From Alphaproteobacteria bacterium (GTDB lineage: Bacteria; Pseudomonadota; Alphaproteobacteria; Acetobacterales; Acetobacteraceae), in contig JAPLOI010000019.1 of the NCBI GenBank assembly GCA_026400815.1, positions 1 to 64,000 of the forward strand: a DNA stretch of 64,000 nucleotides. Direction: 5' to 3'. Below the pieces are notes generated by a model. That model was not told the origin of the DNA. It did not search any database and saw nothing but the letters and a program-made list of their open reading frames with translations. Positions 27,749 to 36,293 of this stretch are shown here, one piece after another (position 1 is the first letter of the stretch; every line of letters begins with the position of its first letter). The position numbers and the translations under genes are program-made.

Positions 27749-28849
27749 TCAGCGGCCGGCGGCGTTCATCGCGTTGATGAAGCTGTCGAACGTGCCCTCG
27801 GCCACGCGGAACCAGGTGATCTCGTCGCCGCGGAAGGCCTTGATGCTGTCCAGCATCTTCTTGAAGTTCGCGTTCTTCGCCGCGACTTCGTCGTAATAGG
27901 CCCAGGAGGCGTTGTAGCAGGCCTCCAGCACCGGGCGGGAGAACGGCTTCAGCACCGTGCCGGACGCCACCAGGCGCTTCAGCGCGGCGGGGTTCACCGC
28001 ATCGTATTTCGGCACCATCCAGGACGAAACCAGGCCCGCGGCCGTTTCCACCATCGCCTGGTAGGATTTCGGCAGCGCATCCCAGTGCTTCTGGCCGATA
28101 TAGAGCGAGCCGACCGAGGCCCCCTCCCACCAGCCGGGGTAGTGGTAGAAGCGCGCCACCTTGTTGAAGCCGAGCTTCTCGTCGTCGTAGGGGCCCACCC
28201 ACTCCGCCGCGTCGATGGTGCCCTTTTCCAGCGCGGGATAGATGTCGCCGGCGCCGATCTGCTGCGGGATGACGCCGAGGCGGGTCAGGATCTCGCCGGC
28301 GAAGCCGCCGACGCGGAACTTCAGGCCCTTCAGGTCATCGACGGTGTTGATTTCCTTGCGGAACCAGCCACCCATCTGGCACCCGGTGCCGCCGAACTGG
28401 AAGCTCTTGATGCTGTAGGCCTTGTAGAAATCCTGCACCAGTTCCTGCCCGCCGCCGAACTTCAGCCAGGAGCTGTACTGGCGCTGGTTCATGCTGAACG
28501 GCAGCCCGGTTTCGTAGACGAAGGAGGGGTCCTTGCCGAAATAGTAGTAGGCGGCCGTCTGCCCCGCCTCCACCGTGCCGTTCTGCACGGCATCCAGCAC
28601 CTGCAGTGCCGGCACGATCTCGCCGGCGGCGAAGGTGCGGATCTGGAAGCGGTTGTCCGACATCTCGCCGATCACCTTGGCGAACAGCTCGGTGCCGCCA
28701 TACAGCGTGTCCAGCGACTTGGTGAAGCTGGACGTCATGCGCCACTTCACTTCCGGCATCGATTGGGCGATGGCCGGCGCGGCCAGCGTGGTGGCGGCCG
28801 CGGCCGCGGTGCCGACGCTGGCGCGCCGGATGAATTTGCGACGATCCAC
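27749..28849 (-). CDS. TRAP substrate-binding protein, TakP-like (2-oxo-acid type)
   Basis: A twin-arginine signal (RRKFIRRAS, then an Ala-rich stretch ending AIAQ) precedes a DctP/TakP-family domain. Several segments match what I know of Rhodobacter TakP, which binds 2-oxo acids through a sodium ion: WRMTSSFTKSLDTLYGG, QMGGWFRKEINTVDDLKGLK, GTIDAAEWVGPYDDEKLGF and FYHYPGWWEG. I place the start at the GTG at 28849, just before the signal; an ATG at 28894 would add 15 residues. It is convergent to dctQM, although all three should form one transporter. Confidence 0.87.
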   Translation of the reverse strand: MDRRKFIRRASVGTAAAAATTLAAPAIAQSMPEVKWRMTSSFTKSLDTLYGGTELFAKVIGEMSDNRFQIRTFAAGEIVPALQVLDAVQNGTVEAGQTAAYYYFGKDPSFVYETGLPFSMNQRQYSSWLKFGGGQELVQDFYKAYSIKSFQFGGTGCQMGGWFRKEINTVDDLKGLKFRVGGFAGEILTRLGVIPQQIGAGDIYPALEKGTIDAAEWVGPYDDEKLGFNKVARFYHYPGWWEGASVGSLYIGQKHWDALPKSYQAMVETAAGLVSSWMVPKYDAVNPAALKRLVASGTVLKPFSRPVLEACYNASWAYYDEVAAKNANFKKMLDSIKAFRGDEITWFRVAEGTFDSFINAMNAAGR

Positions 28850-28974
28850 TTCTGTCAGTCTCCCTGTTCTTCGTTCCCGAACCGGCGCGCGCATGGCCGG
28901 CGGACGCTTCTATGCACGTCGGTGTCAGAGTGGGGACAGAACCGATCCGTTTCAAGAACTCATGGCGGCAAACC

Positions 28975-31900
28975 CTACCATCCATCTACCCAGGCACGCT
29001 TCTTGCCGTGCCGCACCGGGCGCGGCGGCACGGAGCGCAGCCCGGCCACGATCCAGCGCCGCGTTTCCGCCGGGTCGATCACGTCGTCCACCTGGAAATG
29101 GCTGCCGGTGTTGAGCGCCTTGCCGATGTCGTACAGCTCGGCCACGAAACGCTCATAGGTGGCGATGCGCTCGGCGGTGTCCTCGATCGCGGCCAGTTCC
29201 TTGCGCCGGCCCAGCTTCACCTGTCCCTCGATGCCCATGCCGGCAAACTCGCCCGTGGGCCAGGAGACGGCGAACACGCCCTTCTTCATGCCGCCGCCGG
29301 TCATGGCCAGCTTGCCCAGCCCGATCGCCTTGCGGATGATCACGAAGAACAGCGGCACGTCGATATTGGCGCCGATGAGGTAGCTGCGGCAGCAATGCCG
29401 CACCAGCGCGCTCTTCTCCGCCTCCGGCCCCACCATGTTGCCGGGGTTGTCGTTCAGCGACAGGATCGGGATGTCGTGCGCGTCGCACATCTGCATGAAG
29501 CGCGCCGCCTTGTCTGCCGCATCGCTGTCGATCGCGCCGCCCAGATGCATGGGGTTGTTGGCGATCACCCCCATCGGCTTGCCCTCGATGCGGATCAGCG
29601 CGGTGATCATGCCGTGGCCCCAGCCGCGGCGGATCTCCAGCATGCTTCCCTCATCGGCCAGGGTGGCGATCAGTGCGCGCATGTCGTAGCCGCGCAGGCG
29701 GTTCTCCGGCACCACGTGGCGCAGGTGGCGCTGGTCGGCCGCCGACCACTGCTTCACGCTGCCCTGGAAGTAGGAGAGGTATTGCTTGGCCACGCGCACC
29801 GCCTCGGGCTCGTCGCGCGCGGCGATATCCACCACGCCGCTGGCCACCTGCACTTTCATCGGCCCGATCTCCTCGGGCTTGTAGACGCCGAGCCCGCCGC
29901 CCTCGATCATCGCCGGGCCGGCCATGCCGATATTGGCGTTCTCGGTGGCAATGATCACGTCGCAGCAGCCCAGCAGCACGGCATTGCCGGCGAAGCAGCG
30001 GCCGGAGGCGATGCCGATCAGCGGCGCCCCGCCGGAGAGGGCGGCGAAGCGGTAGAACGTGTCGGTCTCCGAGCCGCCGATGGCGTCCGAATCCGATCCG
30101 CGCCCGCCGCCGCCCTCGGCGAACAGCACCAGCGGAATGCGCAGATCATGCGCCAGTTCGAAGAACCGGTCCTGCTTGCGGTGGCCGTTGCGGCCCTGGG
30201 TGCCGGCCAGCACGGTGTAGTCGTAGCTGGCCACGGCGGCGCGGCCCTGTTCCTCCGGGAAATCAGTGCCGTTGATGGTACCGAGGCCGAGAATGATCCC
30301 GTCGGCCGGGGATTGGTCGATCAGCTGCTCCATCGGCGTGGTGCGGCGCCGCGCGGCCAGGGTGAGGGCGCCGTATTCGATGAAGCTGCCGGGGTCGACC
30401 AGCTCGCCGATATTCTCCCGCGCTGTGCGTTGGCCGGTGGCGCGGCGCTTTTCCACCGCCTTGGGCCGCGCCGCGTCCGTGGTGCGGCGGTGCCGGTCCA
30501 GCACCTCGGCGAGGTCCGGCCGGATGTAGTCCAGGTCGATCTTCTTTTCTTCCTGCACCGCGCCGCCCAGTTCCGGCCGTTCCTCGATGAAGGCCAGCTT
30601 CGCGCCCTCGAACACGGTCTCGCCGGCCTCCACCACGAAGCCGCGCACGATGCCGGGGGTGGCGGCGGCGATGCTGTGCTGCATCTTCATCGCCTCCATC
30701 ACCATCACTTCCTGGCCCGGCTGCACGGTGGCGCCCTCGGCCACGGTGAGCGACACGATCGTGCCCTGCATCGGCGCGCGCAGGGCGATGGTGCCGTCCG
30801 GCCCCTCCGCCTCATCCGCCTGCGTCTCTTCCTCCTGCTCGGCGGCCTGCTTGCCGTAATCCACGATGGCCAGTGGATCCCGGCTTTCCAGCCGTGCGCC
30901 GGCCCGCTTCGGGGCTGCCGCCGCGCCGCCGGGGGCTGCGAAGAACTTCACCGGCCCGGTCTCGGCGGCGGTCAGGTCCGCGATGTGCTCGGCGACGAAA
31001 TTGGTGTGCAGCTTGCCGCCCAGCAGCGCCGGATGGCGCAGGAGCGCCTGCAGGAACGCGATGTTGGAAGCAGCCCCCGCCAGCCGGAATTCGGCCAGCG
31101 CCCGCACCGCCTTGCCGGCCAGCTGCGCGAAATCGCCGCGCCCGTGCACGATTACCTTGGCCAGCAGGCTGTCGAAGCGCGGGTTGGTGCGGTAGCCGGC
31201 ATAGCCGTAGCCATCCACCCGCACGCCGGGCCCGCTCGGCGGGTCATAGGCGCTGAGCACGCCACCCGCCGCCTTCACGCTGCCATCCGGCTGCATCGTC
31301 TCCAGGTTCACCCGCGCCTGCAGTGCCATGCCGTGCGGGGACGGGATCTCCGCCTGCGTCAGTCCGAGTGCTGCCAGCGTGCCGCCCCCGGCGATGCCGA
31401 GTTGTGCGGCCACCAGGTCGATGCCGGTCACCTCCTCGGTGACGGTATGCTCCACCTGCAGCCGCGCATTGGCCTCGATGAAGGCGATCGCCGCGCCGTC
31501 GCCGTCCACCGCGGCATCCACCAGGAACTCGAACGTGCCGGCGCCGCGGTATTTTGCCGCCGAGGCCAGCTTCACCGCGGCGGCCAGCAGCCGGTCGCGC
31601 ACGGCCGGGCGCAGGAAGGGCGCGGGCGCGATCTCGATGATCTTCTGCCGCTCGCGCTGCACGGAGCATTCGCGCTCCCACAGGTGCGAAACCGCCCCGG
31701 TGCCGTCGCCCAGCACCTGCACCTCCACATGGCGCGGATGGACGAACAGCCGTTCCACATACAGATCGCCATTGCCGAAGGCGCCCAGCGCCTCTGCCCG
31801 GCAGCGCTCGAAGGCGGCCGGCAGCAGTGCCGCATCGGTCACCGGCCGCATGCCGCGCCCGCCGCCGCCGGCCAGGGCCTTCACCATGATCGCGCCGCCC

Positions 31901-32355
31901 GGCCCGAGATCGGCCAGGAAGGCCTGCGCCTGCTCCAGCGTGGTCGGCCCATCCGTGCCGGCCACGATATCCACCCCGTTCGCCGCCGCGAAGCGCCGCG
32001 CCTGCGCCTTGTCGCCGAACAGGTCCAGCACCTCCGGCTGCGGGCCGACGAAGGCGATGCCCGCCTCCGCGCACAGCCGGGCGAAGGCGGCGTTCTCGCT
32101 GATGAAGCCGTAGCCGGGATGGATCGCATCGCACCCGGCCTCACGCGCCACCGCCACGATCTGCGCCGCATCGAGGTAGGCGGCCGGCCCGGAGCCCTGC
32201 AGTGCCCGCGCTTCGTCTGCCGCGCGCACATGCAGGCTTTGCGCGTCGTCGGCCGAATGCACCGCCACGGTGGCGATGCCCAGCTCCGCGGCGCTGCGTG
32301 CGATGCGGATGGCGATCTCGCCGCGATTGGCGATCAGCAGGCGCGTGATGGGCAT
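28975..32355 (-). CDS. Single-chain biotin-dependent acyl-CoA carboxylase (BC-BCCP-CT)
   Basis: One 1126-residue chain carries all carboxylase activities. Biotin carboxylase comes first (about 1-450: LLIANRGEIAIRIARSA, ATP-grasp KALAGGGGRGMR, EANARLQVEH). The biotinyl domain follows (about 535-610, biotinylated Lys in VMEAMKM), and then the carboxyltransferase (about 630-1110: GSFIEYGAL, LNDNPGNMVGPEAEK, GGGMKKGVFAVSWPTGEFAGMG). Multi-subunit propionyl- and acetyl-CoA carboxylases normally split these parts. This order matches single-chain long-chain acyl-CoA carboxylases known from Mycobacterium and Rhodopseudomonas. It lies 49 nt after the enoyl-CoA hydratase-like gene and is probably co-transcribed. 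Confidence 0.93.
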   Translation of the reverse strand: MPITRLLIANRGEIAIRIARSAAELGIATVAVHSADDAQSLHVRAADEARALQGSGPAAYLDAAQIVAVAREAGCDAIHPGYGFISENAAFARLCAEAGIAFVGPQPEVLDLFGDKAQARRFAAANGVDIVAGTDGPTTLEQAQAFLADLGPGGAIMVKALAGGGGRGMRPVTDAALLPAAFERCRAEALGAFGNGDLYVERLFVHPRHVEVQVLGDGTGAVSHLWERECSVQRERQKIIEIAPAPFLRPAVRDRLLAAAVKLASAAKYRGAGTFEFLVDAAVDGDGAAIAFIEANARLQVEHTVTEEVTGIDLVAAQLGIAGGGTLAALGLTQAEIPSPHGMALQARVNLETMQPDGSVKAAGGVLSAYDPPSGPGVRVDGYGYAGYRTNPRFDSLLAKVIVHGRGDFAQLAGKAVRALAEFRLAGAASNIAFLQALLRHPALLGGKLHTNFVAEHIADLTAAETGPVKFFAAPGGAAAAPKRAGARLESRDPLAIVDYGKQAAEQEEETQADEAEGPDGTIALRAPMQGTIVSLTVAEGATVQPGQEVMVMEAMKMQHSIAAATPGIVRGFVVEAGETVFEGAKLAFIEERPELGGAVQEEKKIDLDYIRPDLAEVLDRHRRTTDAARPKAVEKRRATGQRTARENIGELVDPGSFIEYGALTLAARRRTTPMEQLIDQSPADGIILGLGTINGTDFPEEQGRAAVASYDYTVLAGTQGRNGHRKQDRFFELAHDLRIPLVLFAEGGGGRGSDSDAIGGSETDTFYRFAALSGGAPLIGIASGRCFAGNAVLLGCCDVIIATENANIGMAGPAMIEGGGLGVYKPEEIGPMKVQVASGVVDIAARDEPEAVRVAKQYLSYFQGSVKQWSAADQRHLRHVVPENRLRGYDMRALIATLADEGSMLEIRRGWGHGMITALIRIEGKPMGVIANNPMHLGGAIDSDAADKAARFMQMCDAHDIPILSLNDNPGNMVGPEAEKSALVRHCCRSYLIGANIDVPLFFVIIRKAIGLGKLAMTGGGMKKGVFAVSWPTGEFAGMGIEGQVKLGRRKELAAIEDTAERIATYERFVAELYDIGKALNTGSHFQVDDVIDPAETRRWIVAGLRSVPPRPVRHGKKRAWVDGW

Positions 32356-32404
32356 GGGCGGCGTTCCTTCAGCAAGTCGCAGGCGGAAAGGTCGAAAGCG
32401 CGGA

Positions 32405-33286
32405 TCAGCCGGAACCCTCGCCGCCCTGCCGCTCCGGCTGCGGGGCAGGGGGCGCGGGCTGGCGGCGCGCCTGGTCGCGATGGTACCGGTCGAGCGCCAC
32501 CTGCACCATCGGCCGCCGTGCCTGACCCGGCACGCTCAGGGTGTAGCCAGGGTCCTTCTCGGTGGCCCAGGTCAGCATGTAGTGGCTGTGCGCGCCGGTG
32601 ATGGCCGCCGTGAAGCCCATCGTATCCTGCGCGGAATTCACCGCACGCTTCACCATGCGCATCTGCTGCGGGTCGTTGGCGGCCACATCGGCGGCATAGT
32701 CCAGCACCGCCTGCATCAGCCCGGCCCGCGGCACCACGCGGTTTACCAGCCCCAGCTCCTTGGCCTGGCCAGCATCCACGAAGCGGCCCTGGAACAGGAT
32801 CTCCTTCGCCCGGCGCGGCGGCACATCCCACGGCACCGAGAAATACTGGAACAGGGAGGCGAGGAACATCGCGTCATCGGCCGCGAACACCACATCCGCC
32901 GTGCTCGCGATCATCCAGCCACCGAAGATGCAGTAGCCCTGCACGGCGGCGATCATCGGCGTGGGCACGTTGCGCCAGCGCAGGTGCATATCGACGTAAA
33001 GCTGCCAGGTGCGGTCGTAGAAGCCGCGAATGCCCGGCTCCATCGGGTTGGCCGCGCGATAGGCCTGCTCGTCCGCCGTGCCGAGATCGTGCCCTGCGGA
33101 GAAATGATCCCCGGCGCCGGCCAGCACGATCACCCGCACCGCCGGGTCCGCGCCCGCGGCCAGGATGGCGTGGTCCAGCTCGTGCAGCAGCTCCGTGCTC
33201 TGCGCGTTGCGCTGCTGTGGCCGGTTCAACGTGATCCGCGCGATCCCGTCGGCCACGTCGTAGAGCACGGTACGGTAGGGGGGCAT
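32405..33286 (-). CDS. Enoyl-CoA hydratase/isomerase (crotonase) family protein
   Basis: The 293-residue crotonase-fold protein has an oxyanion-hole region (GAGDHFSAGHDLG) and the conserved MIAAVQGYCIFGGWMIA helix. The usual catalytic Glu segment (PExG followed by GG) is not recognisable; SLFQYFSVPWDVPPRRAKEIL stands in its place. It may catalyse a non-hydratase crotonase reaction. A Pro/Gln-rich tail follows. It lies 9 nt after the tandem CoA-transferase gene and upstream of the carboxylase, so it probably works on the same acyl-CoA. Confidence 0.85.
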   Translation of the reverse strand: MPPYRTVLYDVADGIARITLNRPQQRNAQSTELLHELDHAILAAGADPAVRVIVLAGAGDHFSAGHDLGTADEQAYRAANPMEPGIRGFYDRTWQLYVDMHLRWRNVPTPMIAAVQGYCIFGGWMIASTADVVFAADDAMFLASLFQYFSVPWDVPPRRAKEILFQGRFVDAGQAKELGLVNRVVPRAGLMQAVLDYAADVAANDPQQMRMVKRAVNSAQDTMGFTAAITGAHSHYMLTWATEKDPGYTLSVPGQARRPMVQVALDRYHRDQARRQPAPPAPQPERQGGEGSG

Positions 33287-33295
33287 GGCGAGGTC

Positions 33296-35662
33296 CTAGC
33301 CTGGGGTTGAATAGGTCGCGCCGGCCGCATCCAGCGCCGCGATGGCGGCCTCGTCCAGCCCGGCGAGGTCGCGCAGGATCGCATGCGTATGCTGGCCGAG
33401 GCAGGGGGAGGCGAAACGGTTGCTGCCCGGCGTGCGGGAGAGTGCCATGGGCAACCCCTCCTGCACCGTGGGCCCGATATCGCCGTGCACCAGCTCGGTG
33501 AACCAGCCGCGCGCGGCCAGGTACGGGCTGCGCGCCCCATCCCCGCCATCATGCACCGCCGCCGCGGCCACGCCGAGCGATTGCAGCAGCGCGGCCGCCG
33601 CGTGCTTGTCCTGCGTGGCCGCCCAGCCCGCCACCGCGGCGGCAATCTCGTCCTCATGCGCGCGGCGCTGGTCCAGCGTGGCGAAGCGCGCCAGGTCCGC
33701 TCGCCCCATCGCGCCGCACAGCGCCTGCCACGCCGCATCATTGGTGGCGGCGATGGCGATCCACTGGTCATCCCCCGCGGCCGGGAAGGCATCGTGCGGC
33801 ACCGCCCAATCCACCCGGTTGCCCCGCGGCACAGGGTTCTCGCCGGTGGCCAGCGCGGCCAGGATGTGCTCGCCGATGTAGTGCATGGCGCCCTCCACCT
33901 GCGGCACCTCGATATGCTGGCCCTGGCCGGTGTGCTGGCGATGCAGCAGCGCCGTCAGCACCGCGCCGGCGCCGTGCAGCGCGCCGATCGGGTCCGGATA
34001 TGTCGGCCCGGTCACGGTCGGCTTGCCCCCACCAGAAGAATGGGCGGGGTAGCCGATCATCCCCGCCATTCCCGCCGCCATCTCCATGGAGGGGCCAATG
34101 GCGGTGGCATGCGACAGCGGGCCGGATGACCCGAAGGCCGGCATCTCCGCCACGATGATGTCAGGCCGCAACGCCTTCAGCGCCGCATGGCCGAACCCCA
34201 TCCGGTCCAGCGTGCCGGCGGTGAAGTTGCACAGCACCACGTCGGTCTCGGCGAGTATCCGCAGCATCGCCGCCTTCGCATCCGGCTGCTTCAGCTCCAG
34301 GCTGAGCGACAGCTTGTTGGCGTTCTGCGAGTTGAACAGCGCGCAGCGATCCCATGGCCGCTCACCAGCACCATCGCCGGGAAAGCGCGTGGGGTTGAAC
34401 ACCTGGCCCACCATGCGCCAGCTATCGGTGCGGCTGGCCGATTCCACATGGATCACCTCCGCCCCCAGCCAAGCCAGGATGCGCCCGGCCATCGGCCCGG
34501 CCCAGGCGGTGGTGAACTCCACCACCCGCAGCCCGGCCAGCGGCCCCGTGCCCGCCGGCGGCGGCGCCAGCGCCGGCACCGCCCGCCGCGCTCCGGCGAA
34601 CCCCGTGGCATTCCCCACCGCAGGTGCCCCGCCCCGCACCGCACGCGGCGTGGCGCCCATGCGGAACTGCGGGCCCAGGACCGTCTCGCCGTCCACGCTC
34701 TCCCAGAACCCCCGCATCTCCAGATGCGCGCAGGTGTCCCGCAGCTGGGTCAGGCTGTAGCAGCGCGCCGCCACCACCCGGGCGGATTGCAGCATGGCCA
34801 GCACGTCATCCGCCGCCTCTGCCGCCACGCGCTCCTGCAGCAGCGCTACGAAGGCATCCCAATGCTCCAGCCGCGCCTTCGCCGCCTTGAACCGCGGGTC
34901 CTCCGCCGCCTCCGCCAACCCCAGCGCCGCCATCATCGGCGCGTAGAGATGCACGTGCAGCCAGAAACCAACCCAGCCATCGCGGCACCGCAACAGCCCC
35001 AGCGGCTGGCGTCGCGTGGCCCGAGGCTCCACCATCCCGTTGTAGAGGAACTGGGTCACGAACGGATTGGCCATGCACGCCGCCGCCGCCGCGATATCCA
35101 CCGAAGCCGCCTGCCCCATCCCCCAGCGCCCGCGCGCGAACAGCCCGGCCAGCACGGCGATATAGGCCGACGCGCCCGCCCCATAGCTCGCCCGATCCCC
35201 GCAGCCGAATAACGGCTCCCGCCGCCCATCGCCGGAGGCGTGCATCAGCCCCGCCACGGCCTGGAACACCATCTCGCACCCGGTCCAGTCCCGCCACGGC
35301 CCGTCGGTGCCGAAGGGCGAGACGGTGCACACCACCGCCCCCGGCGCCGCCGCTTCCAGCGCCACCCGGTCTGCCTCTGGCCCGATCACGATCGCATCCG
35401 CCTCGGCCGCCAGCGCCAGCAGCCGCGCCCGCCCACCCGGCGAGGCATCCAGCACCACCGAGCCCTTGCCGGTGTTCAAATGCAGGAAGGCGAAGCTCGT
35501 CCCATCCGCCGCCACCGGCCGCGCCCGCCGCATCGCCCCGCCCCCTGGCCGCTCCACCAGCAGCACCTCGGCGCCGTACTCCGCCAGCATGCGCGTGCAG
35601 AACTGGCCGGCGATGCTGTCGCTGAGATCGAGCACGCGGATCCCCGCGAGTGCGCCGGCCAT
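33296..35662 (-). CDS. Tandem (fused) CaiB/BaiF family III CoA-transferase
   Basis: The 788-residue protein contains two complete family III domains. Domain 1 (about 1-360) begins GIRVLDLSDSIAGQFCTRMLAEYGAEV; domain 2 (about 385-780) begins GLRVVEFTTAWAGPMAGRILAWLGAEVI. Family III enzymes normally work as interlocked dimers of about 400-residue chains, so this fusion is a covalent dimer. The expected catalytic Asp position falls in VDIAAAAAC in domain 1 and VPQVEGAM in domain 2, so Asp is absent from both and Glu is present in the second. I chose the ATG at 35662 by domain start. It is first in a likely operon with the hydratase-like and carboxylase genes. Confidence 0.88.
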   Translation of the reverse strand: MAGALAGIRVLDLSDSIAGQFCTRMLAEYGAEVLLVERPGGGAMRRARPVAADGTSFAFLHLNTGKGSVVLDASPGGRARLLALAAEADAIVIGPEADRVALEAAAPGAVVCTVSPFGTDGPWRDWTGCEMVFQAVAGLMHASGDGRREPLFGCGDRASYGAGASAYIAVLAGLFARGRWGMGQAASVDIAAAAACMANPFVTQFLYNGMVEPRATRRQPLGLLRCRDGWVGFWLHVHLYAPMMAALGLAEAAEDPRFKAAKARLEHWDAFVALLQERVAAEAADDVLAMLQSARVVAARCYSLTQLRDTCAHLEMRGFWESVDGETVLGPQFRMGATPRAVRGGAPAVGNATGFAGARRAVPALAPPPAGTGPLAGLRVVEFTTAWAGPMAGRILAWLGAEVIHVESASRTDSWRMVGQVFNPTRFPGDGAGERPWDRCALFNSQNANKLSLSLELKQPDAKAAMLRILAETDVVLCNFTAGTLDRMGFGHAALKALRPDIIVAEMPAFGSSGPLSHATAIGPSMEMAAGMAGMIGYPAHSSGGGKPTVTGPTYPDPIGALHGAGAVLTALLHRQHTGQGQHIEVPQVEGAMHYIGEHILAALATGENPVPRGNRVDWAVPHDAFPAAGDDQWIAIAATNDAAWQALCGAMGRADLARFATLDQRRAHEDEIAAAVAGWAATQDKHAAAALLQSLGVAAAAVHDGGDGARSPYLAARGWFTELVHGDIGPTVQEGLPMALSRTPGSNRFASPCLGQHTHAILRDLAGLDEAAIAALDAAGATYSTPG

Positions 35663-35769
35663 GGTTTCCTCCGCACCGCCTTGCCGGCGGGAAATTGTCG
35701 ACAAATCATGGGCGCCGCCCGCGCACGCGGTCAATACAGCGCAGCCCGATGATCGGCTAAGGTGCGCGC

Positions 35770-36273
35770 ATGGATCACGATCGCACCGCCCGCCCCAACG
35801 CCATTCCCTGGCCGCCGATCCTCTACGGTGGCGGCGCCCTGCTCGCCGTGCTGCTGCACCAGGCCGCCCCGATCCCCGCCCGCTGGCTTGGCATCCCGCC
35901 GCTGAGCCACCTCGGCGAGGCGATGATCCTGGCCGGCCTGGCGCTCGATCTCTGGGCCATGGCCACGATGTGGCGCGCGAAGGCGAACATCCTGCCGCAC
36001 CGCGCCGCCACCGCGCTGGTTACGCACGGCCCCTTCGGCTTCAGCCGCAACCCGATCTATCTCGGCAACACCATCCTGCTGCTGGGCGCCGGCCTGGCCT
36101 TCGGCATGGTCTGGTTCCTGCCCATCGCGTTCCTGGCCGCGGCGCTGACCGCCCACCTCGCCATCGCCCGCGAGGAAGCCCACCTCAACGCCCGCTTCGG
36201 CCGCGATTGGCGCAACTACACCCTGCGCGTGAACCGCTGGCTCGGCCGCCGCCCCCCCTCGACACGCAAGTGA
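35770..36273 (+). CDS. Isoprenylcysteine carboxyl methyltransferase (ICMT)-family membrane protein
   Basis: The 167-residue protein has about four membrane helices and the family C-terminal pattern THGPFGFSRNPIYLGNTILLLG, followed by EEAHLNARFGRDWRNYTLRVNRW. In bacteria these are S-adenosylmethionine-dependent methyltransferases of uncertain substrate (ICMT/PEMT-like). It is divergent from the CoA-transferase gene and lies 20 nt before the TPP enzyme gene. Confidence 0.82.
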   Translation: MDHDRTARPNAIPWPPILYGGGALLAVLLHQAAPIPARWLGIPPLSHLGEAMILAGLALDLWAMATMWRAKANILPHRAATALVTHGPFGFSRNPIYLGNTILLLGAGLAFGMVWFLPIAFLAAALTAHLAIAREEAHLNARFGRDWRNYTLRVNRWLGRRPPSTRK

Positions 36274-36293
36274 GCCGAAGCCAAGGTGCGGCC

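Noticed and set aside
28912-32601. 1229-residue plus-strand ORF antisense to the acyl-CoA carboxylase
   Set aside because: The minus strand encodes a complete three-domain carboxylase; the plus-strand product is low-complexity shadow.
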